From: an uncultured Faecalibacterium sp. | Lineage (GTDB): Bacteria > Bacillota > Clostridia > Oscillospirales > Ruminococcaceae | Assembly: GCA_934540955.1 (NCBI GenBank) | Contig: CAKTCY010000042.1 | Location: 1 to 20,031 of the forward strand | Reading direction: 5' to 3' | Length of the DNA: 20,031 bases | Part shown: piece by piece, positions 6,709 through 14,368 of the stretch | How the letters are laid out: each line of letters starts with the position of its first letter | Position numbering within the stretch: position 1 is the stretch's first letter | Notes under the pieces: generated by a model | What the model was told of the DNA's origin: nothing | Seen by the model: only the letters and a program-made list of their open reading frames with translations | The model's database searches: none | Translations under genes and position numbers: made by a program

Positions 6709-7647
6709 TTAGTGCTTCCATTCCCGGGGAAGCAGCTCTTCCACAAAGCCCTCCGGGGTAAAGGGCAGCAGGTCGTCGATGCCCTCGCCCACGCCGATAA
6801 AGCGCACCGGCAGACCCAGACGCTGCTTGACCGCCACGACGCAGCCGCCCTTGGCGGTGCCGTCCAGCTTGGTCAGGATGATGCCGGTGGCATCGGCGGC
6901 CTTGCAAAACTCCTTGGCCTGACTGATGGCGTTCTGCCCGGTGATGGCATCCAGCACCAGCAGGGTCTCAAGGCTGGCCTCCGGGCTGGCCTTTTTGACG
7001 CTGCGGCTGATCTTGGAAAGCTCTGCCATCAGGTTTGCCTTGTTGTGCAGACGGCCTGCGGTGTCCGCAATGACCATATCATAGCCCCGGGCGGTGGCAG
7101 ACTTGACCGTATCAAAGATGACGGCGGCGGGGTCTGCGCCCTCGCCCGCGCTGACGATGGGCACCCCGGCGCGGCTTGCCCAGATCTCCAGCTGCTCGCT
7201 GGCGGCGGCACGGAAGGTGTCACCGGCGGCCAGCATGACCCGCTTGCCCTGCCGGGTGTAGTAATCGGCAAGCTTTGCAATGCTGGTGGTCTTGCCCACG
7301 CCGTTGACGCCGATGACCAGAATGACGGCAGGCTTGCCGTCCAGCGCCATCTCGGCCTCCGGGGTCATCTCCTCGGCAATGATGTCGCGCAGGGCATCTG
7401 CGGCCTGCTCACCGGTTTTCAGCCCCTTATCGCGCACGCGGTCGCGGAGCTTATCCACCAGATGCACCGCCACCTCGCCGCCTACGTCGGCAAGGATCAG
7501 CTGCTCTTCCAGATCATCGTACATCTCATCGTCGATGACGCTGCCGGTCAGGGTGTTCATAATGCTGCCCCAAAAGCCGGTGCGGGTCTTTTCCAGACCC
7601 GTTTTCATCTTATCTTTTTCTTTTTTTCCAAATCCGAAGAACGCCAT
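6709..7647 (-). CDS. ftsY: Signal recognition particle receptor GTPase FtsY
   Basis: 312 residues. FtsY receives SRP-bound ribosomes at the membrane; its NG domain forms a GTPase pair with Ffh. N domain about residues 15-95; G domain with P-loop [10 protein letters not shown] (113-122), [11 protein letters not shown] (143-153), DTAGRLHNK (195-203), [10 protein letters not shown] and the closing [12 protein letters not shown]. The acidic A domain found in E. coli is absent; instead there is a short basic start ([12 protein letters not shown]), usual in Firmicutes, which could aid lipid contact. A strong AGGAGG ribosome-binding site lies upstream. It follows smc by 35 bp, and an excellent promoter covers that junction (7677-7705), so ftsY-rdgB may be expressed independently of the long upstream transcript. 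Confidence 0.97.
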   Translation of the reverse strand: MAFFGFGKKEKDKMKTGLEKTRTGFWGSIMNTLTGSVIDDEMYDDLEEQLILADVGGEVAVHLVDKLRDRVRDKGLKTGEQAADALRDIIAEEMTPEAEMALDGKPAVILVIGVNGVGKTTSIAKLADYYTRQGKRVMLAAGDTFRAAASEQLEIWASRAGVPIVSAGEGADPAAVIFDTVKSATARGYDMVIADTAGRLHNKANLMAELSKISRSVKKASPEASLETLLVLDAITGQNAISQAKEFCKAADATGIILTKLDGTAKGGCVVAVKQRLGLPVRFIGVGEGIDDLLPFTPEGFVEELLPREWKH

Positions 7648-7676
7648 AGTGGTCCTCCTATCTATTTTCTGTTTAT

Positions 7677-7705
7677 TTTATATCAGGAAACCAGCGTTGC
7701 GTCAA
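7677..7705 (-). promoter_or_regulatory. Internal promoter at smc/ftsY junction
   Basis: Minus strand: -35 TTGACG (7700-7705) inside the last codons of smc, a 17-bp spacer that includes the smc stop codon, and -10 TATAAA (7677-7682) preceded by TG at the extended -10 position. Both hexamers match consensus at five of six positions. It would drive ftsY and rdgB. Confidence 0.6.
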
Positions 7706-10700
7706 CCTGTTCCAGATCCAGCTTGAGCAGCTTGGACACGCCGTCCTCCTGCATGGTCACGCCATACAGCACGTTGGCAGCCTCCATGGTGCCGCGGCGG
7801 TGAGTAATGACGATGAACTGGGTCTTATCGCTGATGCGGCGCAGATACTGGGCAAACCGCACCACGTTGGCATCGTCCAAGGCGGCTTCGATCTCGTCCA
7901 GAATACAGAAGGGCGCGGGGTTCACCGCCAGAATGGCAAAGTAGATACTGATGGCCACCAGCGCCTGCTCACCGCCGGAAAGGGCCTCCAGATTTTTGAT
8001 CACCTTGCCCGGCGGCGCCACCCGGATGCCGATGCCGCAGGCCAGCACATCGCTTTCGTCCTCCAGCACAAGGCTGGCTTCGCCGCCGCCGAACAGCTCG
8101 GTGAATACGCGGCTGAAGTTTTCGTTGATGGCGCGGAAGCTGTCGGTAAAGATCTCCCGCATCTGGGCGGAAAGCTTTGCGATCATGCGGCTCAGCTCGT
8201 TGCGGCTCTCCTCCACGTCGGTCACCTGACGGGACAACTCATCGTAGCGAGCCTTGACCTCCTTGTACTCCTCGATGGCGCTCACATTCACGCTGCCAAG
8301 GGCGCGGATCCTGCCGCGCAGGTCGGCCACCTGTGCCCGCAGCGCGGTCAGGCTGTCGAACTCCACGCACAGCTGCTCGGCCTGACTGACCGAGAGCTGG
8401 TACTCGTCCCACAGCTTTGCCACGGTCTGGTCGTACTCGGTCTCGGCAGCGGCCTTACGCTCGGCAAGGCGCGCCATCTCCCGGCCCATCTCCTCGCGGC
8501 TGTCGGAGGCGGTGCGGGCTTTTGCCAGCGCCTCCGTTTCCTTCTGCTGGCAGGCAAGCCGCTTTTCGGTGGCTTCGCGGATGGCCTGCTCCTTTTGGGT
8601 AATGGCGGTCTGGCTGTCGGTCTTGGCCTTGCGGATGGCTGCGATCTCGGTGCGGCAGGCTTCGCTGCGGGCGGCAAGGGCGGCAAGGCTTTCCTCCAGC
8701 GCAGTGCGGCGGGCAGCGGCGTCCTTGGCACGCTGCTCCAGCGCAGCGATCTGGCTGTAGGCCAGCTCTGCGTCCTTGCGGCGGGTCACCTGCTCCAGCC
8801 GCTTGGCGCTGAGCGCCTGTGCCAGCTGGTTCTGCTGGGTCAGAAAGCTGTCGCTGCCCTCTGCGATGCGGCTCAGCTCGGCAGTCAGCTGCTCGATCTG
8901 CGCCGTCAGCTCTGCCTGCTGCAAGGCGGCGGCATCGGCCTTGGCGCGGCTGTCGTTCAAGGCAGCCTGCAAGGCATCCATCTGCTGCTGTGCGTTCTGC
9001 ACGGCAGCTTCCAGCTGGGCAGCGGCGGCTTCCAGCCGCTTCTGCTCGGCCTCTGCACGCACCCGATCGTTGGCGGCGGTGATCTGCTCACTGGCGGTGG
9101 CGGTCAGCTCTGCCTGCAGCGCATCCGCCTGCTCTTTACACTGGTCGGTCTTTTCCTGTGCGGCAATGCAGTCCTTTTGCAGCTTCGCCGCCTTCAGGCG
9201 CAGCTCCTCCATCTCCTGCTTGCGGGTGAACAGACCGGCGCTGCGCTGCACGCTGCCGCCGGTAAAGCTGCCGCCTGCATTGATCACCTGTCCGTCCATG
9301 GTGACCACCTTGTTGTGATAACCGTTGTCCCGCGCCACGCGGGAGGCTTCGTTGATATCCTCCACCACGATGATGCGTCCCAGCAGGTTCGAGACGATAT
9401 TCTCGTACCGAGGGTCGGCCTGCACCAGCGCAGAGGCCAGCCGTGCCGTGCCGGACAGCCGTCCCCGGAACGCGCCGGGCTGCACGGTATCCAGCGGTAA
9501 AAAGGTGGCGCGGCCTGCATGGTCGTTGCGCAGCAGAGCGATAGCGGCTTTCGCGGCGGCTTCGTTTTCCACCACGATGTTCTGCAGCGCGCCGCCCAGC
9601 GCGGTCTCAATGGCCACCTCGCACCCGGGCTCCACCTTCAGGATGGTGGACACCGGCCCCAGAACGCCCCGCAGACGGCGGGCCCCGGCGGCGCGCATGA
9701 CCGCGCGCACCGAGTTCTGGTAGCCGTCCATGTTCTTTTCCAGCTCCCGCAGCACCGAAAGGCGCTGCCGGGCGGCATCCAGTTCCCTGCCCAGCCGCTG
9801 CTCGGCGGCATCGGCCTCGTCCAGCGCGGCCTTGCGGCTGCGCAGCTTGAGCTCCAGACCGGAGCGGATGTTGCCCAGCTGCTTTTCGTTTTCCTCCAGT
9901 GTCTGGCGGTACTTTACAGTATCGGCCAGATCCTGCTTGGTCTCTTCCAGCTGCGCGGCGGCGTCCCGGGTGCTCTGCTCCAGCGCGGGCAGACGCTGCC
10001 GGGCGGTGTCTCCGGCGGCTTCGGCGGCAGCCTGTGCCACCTGTGCCTCGGTGCGCTTTGCGGTGCGGTCGGCAAGCTCTGCCCGCAGGCTGTCCTTGCG
10101 GGCACCGCTGGCGGTGCTGGCATCTGCCAGCCGGGCAAGTTCGGCGTTCAGCGCTTCGATCTCTGCCGCAAGCTTTTCGCCTGCCGCCTCCATGGTCTTT
10201 GCCACGGCGCGGTGGCGCTGCAAGGCGGCATCCGCTTCGGCAGTATCCTGCTGCCCGGCGGCGATCTCCTGCTGCAGGGAAGCCGCGCTCTCGTCGTTGC
10301 GCAGAATATCGTTTTCCAGCACGGCGATGCGGCTTTCGGAGCCGCTGATCTGCTGGGTGATGCTGCGGATATCCCCATTCAGGCGCTCGACAGCAACCGT
10401 CAGCTGCTGTGCCTGCATACGGATCTCCTCAGCCTCCTGCTCGGCGGCCTTAGTCTCCCGGTCAAAACGCTCGTAGTCGGTCTGGGCGGTCTCGTAGTCC
10501 CGCACCTGCTGGCGCACGGCCTCCCGGGCGCGGTGCACCCCGTCGGTCCACAGGGTCACTTCCAGCGTTTTGCGCTGGGCGCTCAGCTCCAGAAACTTCT
10601 GTGCCTTGGCGCTCTCTTTTTCCAGCGGGCCCACCCGGCTTTCCAGCTCGCCAAGGATATCCCGCAATCGTTCCAGATTCTCGCCCGCCGCAGCCAGGCG

Positions 10701-11240
10701 GCGCTCGGCCTCGGTCTTGCGGTAGCGGTACTTGGCAATGCCGCAGGCTTCCTCAAAGATCTCGCGGCGCTCGCTGCTTTTTGCCGCCACGATCTCCGCA
10801 ATGCGTCCCTGCCCGATGACCGAGTAGCCGTCCCGGCCGATGCCGGTATCCAGCAGCAGCTCGTACACGTCCCGCAGACGGCATACCTGCCCGTTGATGG
10901 TGTACTCGCTGTCGCCGGAGCGGTAGTATTTGCGGCCGATGGTCACCTCGTCCGCGTCCACGTCCAGCGTGTGGGCGGCGTTGTCCAGCGTCAGCCGCAC
11001 CTGCGCAAAGCCCATGGGGCTGCGCTTTCGGGTGCCGCCGAAGATGACATCTTCCATCTTACCGGCGGCACGCAGCTGGCGGGAGCTGGTCTCGCCCAGC
11101 ACCCAGCGCACTGCGTCCGAAAGGTTGGACTTGCCGGAGCCGTTGGGCCCCACCACGCCGGTAACGCCGGTATCAAAGCTGATCTTTACTTTATCGGGAA
11201 AACTTTTAAAGCCCTGGATCTCCAGTTCCTTGAATACCAT
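7683..11240 (-). CDS. smc: Chromosome condensation ATPase SMC
   Basis: 1185 residues, full length for bacterial SMC. With ScpA and ScpB it forms a ring that organises and separates chromosomes. Head part 1: GFKSFPDKV and Walker A GPNGSGKSN (residues 31-39), then IFGGTRKRSP and QGRIAEI. Two long Ala/Glu/Gln-rich coiled-coil stretches (about 170-500 and 670-1010) flank the hinge (about 505-665: RRLRGVLGPV, IETALGGALQNIVV, INAGGSFTGGSV). Head part 2: ABC signature LSGGEQ (about 1087-1092), Walker B FCILDEIEAALDD (about 1111-1123) and the ITHRRGTME switch region. The start codon abuts the rnc stop (TAAATG). The ftsY promoter lies in its 3' end. Neither scpA nor scpB is in the window. Confidence 0.98.
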   Translation of the reverse strand: MVFKELEIQGFKSFPDKVKISFDTGVTGVVGPNGSGKSNLSDAVRWVLGETSSRQLRAAGKMEDVIFGGTRKRSPMGFAQVRLTLDNAAHTLDVDADEVTIGRKYYRSGDSEYTINGQVCRLRDVYELLLDTGIGRDGYSVIGQGRIAEIVAAKSSERREIFEEACGIAKYRYRKTEAERRLAAAGENLERLRDILGELESRVGPLEKESAKAQKFLELSAQRKTLEVTLWTDGVHRAREAVRQQVRDYETAQTDYERFDRETKAAEQEAEEIRMQAQQLTVAVERLNGDIRSITQQISGSESRIAVLENDILRNDESAASLQQEIAAGQQDTAEADAALQRHRAVAKTMEAAGEKLAAEIEALNAELARLADASTASGARKDSLRAELADRTAKRTEAQVAQAAAEAAGDTARQRLPALEQSTRDAAAQLEETKQDLADTVKYRQTLEENEKQLGNIRSGLELKLRSRKAALDEADAAEQRLGRELDAARQRLSVLRELEKNMDGYQNSVRAVMRAAGARRLRGVLGPVSTILKVEPGCEVAIETALGGALQNIVVENEAAAKAAIALLRNDHAGRATFLPLDTVQPGAFRGRLSGTARLASALVQADPRYENIVSNLLGRIIVVEDINEASRVARDNGYHNKVVTMDGQVINAGGSFTGGSVQRSAGLFTRKQEMEELRLKAAKLQKDCIAAQEKTDQCKEQADALQAELTATASEQITAANDRVRAEAEQKRLEAAAAQLEAAVQNAQQQMDALQAALNDSRAKADAAALQQAELTAQIEQLTAELSRIAEGSDSFLTQQNQLAQALSAKRLEQVTRRKDAELAYSQIAALEQRAKDAAARRTALEESLAALAARSEACRTEIAAIRKAKTDSQTAITQKEQAIREATEKRLACQQKETEALAKARTASDSREEMGREMARLAERKAAAETEYDQTVAKLWDEYQLSVSQAEQLCVEFDSLTALRAQVADLRGRIRALGSVNVSAIEEYKEVKARYDELSRQVTDVEESRNELSRMIAKLSAQMREIFTDSFRAINENFSRVFTELFGGGEASLVLEDESDVLACGIGIRVAPPGKVIKNLEALSGGEQALVAISIYFAILAVNPAPFCILDEIEAALDDANVVRFAQYLRRISDKTQFIVITHRRGTMEAANVLYGVTMQEDGVSKLLKLDLEQVDATLVS

Positions 11241-11915
11241 TTACTTTTCCTTTATCACGCCCAGCAGCTTGAGTGCTTCCTTGGCGGCGCACTGCTCGGC
11301 GGCTTTTTTGCTGCGTCCCTCGCCCCGCGCCACGCGGTCGGAGTTAAAGCGCACTGCCACCACAAAATGCTTGTCGTGGTCCGGGCCGGACTCGCTTTCC
11401 ACCACATAGCTCAGGCGCTCCTCCGGGTTCTGCTGCACGATCTCCTGCAAACGAGTCTTGTAGTCTGCCTCGGCGTGCTTGCCCTCGGTGATGAAGGGCA
11501 GGATGAACTTGCGCGCCACCTCCATGCCGCCGTCCAGATACAAGGCGGCAATCACAGCCTCGAAGGCGTCCGACACCACGCTGGGACGGGTGCGGCCGCC
11601 GCAGCGCTCCTCGCCGCGGCCAAGGCGCAGATACTCGCCAAGGCCGATCTCCTGCGCAAACTGGAACAGTGCACCCTCGCTGACAAGGCTGGCGCGGATG
11701 CGGGTCAGATCACCCTCCGGGCGGTCGGCGTAGGCGTGGAACAGGTAGTCTGCGGATACGATCTGCAAAACGCTGTCGCCCAGAAACTCCAGCCGCTCGT
11801 TGTGCTTGACCGGGGTGCGGCTCTCGTTGGCGTAGCTGGTGTGGGTAAGTGCGATCTCCAGCAGCTCCGGGTTTTTGAATTTGTAACCGATGATAGTTTC
11901 CAACTGATGGCTCAT
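11241..11915 (-). CDS. rnc: Ribonuclease III
   Basis: 224 residues. It cleaves double-stranded RNA, including the 16S/23S precursor stems. The signature NERLEFLGDS is at residues 39-48, with metal-binding E43 and D47; the second pair is D116 and E119 in SDAFEAVIAALYLDGG. A double-stranded-RNA-binding domain fills about 151-219 (DYKTRLQEIVQQ...GRSKKAAEQCAAKEAL). ATG start with AAGGGAG ahead, 18 bp after plsX. The stop touches the smc start, so translation is probably coupled. In many bacteria acpP sits between plsX and rnc; here it is absent from that place. Confidence 0.97.
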   Translation of the reverse strand: MSHQLETIIGYKFKNPELLEIALTHTSYANESRTPVKHNERLEFLGDSVLQIVSADYLFHAYADRPEGDLTRIRASLVSEGALFQFAQEIGLGEYLRLGRGEERCGGRTRPSVVSDAFEAVIAALYLDGGMEVARKFILPFITEGKHAEADYKTRLQEIVQQNPEERLSYVVESESGPDHDKHFVVAVRFNSDRVARGEGRSKKAAEQCAAKEALKLLGVIKEK

Positions 11916-11933
11916 GGTCGTTTTTACTCCCTT

Positions 11934-12950
11934 TTATTCCTCAGTTTTCTGTGCTGCGGCCAGCTCGTCCAGTGCGGACTGCATGGTGCCGCACAGGTCG
12001 TTCTCCACGCAGATCTTTGCCTGCCGGATGGCGTTTTTGATGCCCTTTGCCTTGGAGGAGCCGTGTGCCTTGATGACCGGCTGCTTTGCGCCAAGGAAGG
12101 GTGCGCCGCCGTATTCCTCGCTGTCCATCTGGTGCTTCAGGTCGGTAACGCCGCCCTTGAGCAGCAGATACGCCAGCTTGCCGCCAAGGTTTGCAAGGAA
12201 CATTTGCTTCAGCATTCCCAGCAGCATCTTTGCCACGCCCTCGGTCAGCTTGAGGATGACGTTGCCGGTAAAGCCGTCGCAGACCACCACGTCCACTTCA
12301 CCGTTGGGCACATCACGCGGCTCGATATTGCCCACAAAGCGGATGCCCGGGGTGGTCTTGAGCAGCTGGTGTGCGTCCCGCAGCACGGGGGTGCCCTTGC
12401 TCTCCTCGGCGCCGTTGTTCGCCAGCGCTACGCTGGGGCTCTTGCGGCCCTCTACCTTGTTCACATAGCAGCTGCCCATGACCGCAAAGGCGGCCAGCAT
12501 CTCCGGGCGGCACTCCACGTTGGCGCCGCAGTCCAGCAGCAGATAAGCTTGCTGCTTTGCGGGCACCATGGTAGCCAGTGCCGGGCGCTTGACGCCCCGC
12601 AGGGTGCGCACGATGAGGCTTGCGCCAACGTGCAACGCACCGGTGCTGCCGGCAGAGACAAAGGCATCGCCCTTGCCCTCCTTGAGCATATTCAGACCCA
12701 CCACGATGGAGGAATCCTTCTTCTGGCGGATGGCGCGGGCGGGCTCGTCGCACATCTCGATGGTCTCGGTGCAGTTCACCAGCTCGATGCCGTCCAGCGG
12801 AATATTGTGCTCGGCGGCAGTCTTGCGCACCAGCGCCTCGTTGCCCACGCCGATAAGCTGCACGCCGTACTCTTTAACGGCCTGTGCAGCGCCTTCCAGA
12901 ACAGCCAGCGGGGCGTTGTCGCCGCCCATCATGTCCACAATAATTTTCAT
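11934..12950 (-). CDS. plsX: Phosphate acyltransferase PlsX
   Basis: 338 residues. PlsX converts acyl-ACP to acyl-phosphate, the donor for PlsY in phosphatidic acid synthesis; it is a peripheral membrane enzyme. The protein opens MKIIVDMMGGDNAPLAVLEGA, followed by GSTGALHVGA, LLDCGANVECRPEML, NNGAEESKGT, a GNIEPRDVPNG segment and VVVCDGFTGNVILKLTEG, all family blocks; the length is standard. The start has AAAGGAG about 11 nt upstream and is 29 bp after trmFO. No fab genes or acpP adjoin it, unlike the common plsX-fabD-fabG-acpP arrangement. Confidence 0.96.
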   Translation of the reverse strand: MKIIVDMMGGDNAPLAVLEGAAQAVKEYGVQLIGVGNEALVRKTAAEHNIPLDGIELVNCTETIEMCDEPARAIRQKKDSSIVVGLNMLKEGKGDAFVSAGSTGALHVGASLIVRTLRGVKRPALATMVPAKQQAYLLLDCGANVECRPEMLAAFAVMGSCYVNKVEGRKSPSVALANNGAEESKGTPVLRDAHQLLKTTPGIRFVGNIEPRDVPNGEVDVVVCDGFTGNVILKLTEGVAKMLLGMLKQMFLANLGGKLAYLLLKGGVTDLKHQMDSEEYGGAPFLGAKQPVIKAHGSSKAKGIKNAIRQAKICVENDLCGTMQSALDELAAAQKTEE

Positions 12951-12979
12951 GCCTGTTTTCTCCTTTCAGGTGGTTTGCC

Positions 12980-14356
12980 TTACAGAGCATTTTCCTCCAG
13001 CCAGTGCTGGAAGCTGGCAACAGCGCGCTCGGCCTGTGCCATGTAACGCAGCCGCTTGTCCCGGGGACGGGTCTCAGCGGGCAGCGGCGGCAGAATGCCC
13101 ATGTTTGCGCCCATGGGCTGGAAGTTCTTGTTCTCGGTGGTCAGGTACTGCACCAGCGCGCCGCACATGGTATCGGCGGGCGGCGGGGGCAGCTGCCTGC
13201 CCTCCAAGCGGGCGTAGAGGCTGCGTGCTGCCAGCAGACCGCAGGCAGCGCTTTCCATATAGCCTTCAAAGCCGGTGATCTGCCCGGCAAAAAACACGTT
13301 GGGGTGTGCTTTCAGGCACAGCTGAGCGCTGAGCACCCGGGGCGCATCCAGAAAGGTGTTGCGGTGCATCACGCCGTAGCGCACAAACTCGGCATTTTCC
13401 AGCCCGGGGATCATGCTGAACACCCGCTTCTGCTCGCCCCACTTGAGGTTGGTCTGGAAGCCCACGATGTTATACAGGGTGCGCTCCTTATTTTCTGCGC
13501 GCAGCTGCACGTTTGCCCAAGGACGGTGGCCGGTGCTCGGGTCTACCAGACCCACCGGGCGCAGCGGGCCGAACCGCATGGTGTCGGCACCCCGGGCAGC
13601 CATGATCTCAATGGGCATACAGCCCTCGTACACAGTAACGGTATCGGCCTTTTTGCCGTGGGCGTCCGGGTCGGGCTTTGCGCTCTGCTCTGCGCCGGTG
13701 TCAAAGTCGTGCAGGGGGGCACGCTCGGCACTGGCAAGCGCGGCGTGGAAAGCCTCGTACTCTGCCTTGTTGAAGGGGCAGTTCAGGTAGTCGGCTTCGC
13801 CACGGTCGTAGCGGGAGGCGGCAAACACCTTGCCGTAGTCCAGACTTTCGGCGGTAACGATGGGGGCAACGGCATCGTAGAAATGCAGCCGCTCATCTCC
13901 GGTCAGGCGTCCGATCTCGTCAGCCAGTGCGCCGTCGGTCAGGGGGCCGGTGGCCACCAGAATGGGAGCGCTCTCGTCGATGGTTTCCACCTGCTCCCGG
14001 TGGACGGTGATATTCTCACACTGCTCCACCATGCGGGTGACGGCGGCGCTGAAGGCATCGCGGTCCACCGCCAGCGCACCGCCGGCGGCCACGCGGGTCT
14101 CCTCGGCGGCGGTCAGCAGCCGGCTGCCCATGCGGCGCATCTCTTCCTTCAGCAGACCGGAGGCGGAGTCCAGCCGCTCAGCCTTCAGGCTGTTGGAGCA
14201 AATCAGCTCCGCAAAGCCCTCGCTTTTGTGGGCGGGGGAAAAGTGGATGGGCTTCTGCTCGTACAGCTCTACCTGCACGCCCTTGCCCGCCAGCCAGAGA
14301 GCCGCCTCGCAGCCCGCCAGACCTGCGCCCAGAATGGTTACTTTGTATTCGTTCAT
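12980..14356 (-). CDS. trmFO: Folate-dependent tRNA (uracil-54-C5)-methyltransferase TrmFO
   Basis: 458 residues. This FAD enzyme makes ribothymidine at position 54 of the tRNA T-loop, taking the methylene group from methylenetetrahydrofolate. The FAD-binding GAGLAG is at residues 10-15; C53 (ELICSNSLKAE) and C246 (YEGCMPIE) correspond to the two key cysteines of the family. Later blocks: MRFGPLRPVGL, NIVGFQTNLKWGEQKRV, RYGVMHRNTF, FFAGQITGFEGYMESAACGL and the NFQPMGANMGI tail. Relative to what I recall of the B. subtilis enzyme, about 20 hydrophilic residues are inserted just before C246. It starts 12 bp after topA, a pairing frequent in Firmicutes, and the SD (AAAGGAAAG) overlaps the topA stop. 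Confidence 0.96.
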   Translation of the reverse strand: MNEYKVTILGAGLAGCEAALWLAGKGVQVELYEQKPIHFSPAHKSEGFAELICSNSLKAERLDSASGLLKEEMRRMGSRLLTAAEETRVAAGGALAVDRDAFSAAVTRMVEQCENITVHREQVETIDESAPILVATGPLTDGALADEIGRLTGDERLHFYDAVAPIVTAESLDYGKVFAASRYDRGEADYLNCPFNKAEYEAFHAALASAERAPLHDFDTGAEQSAKPDPDAHGKKADTVTVYEGCMPIEIMAARGADTMRFGPLRPVGLVDPSTGHRPWANVQLRAENKERTLYNIVGFQTNLKWGEQKRVFSMIPGLENAEFVRYGVMHRNTFLDAPRVLSAQLCLKAHPNVFFAGQITGFEGYMESAACGLLAARSLYARLEGRQLPPPPADTMCGALVQYLTTENKNFQPMGANMGILPPLPAETRPRDKRLRYMAQAERAVASFQHWLEENAL

Positions 14357-14368
14357 TTAGTCTTTCCT

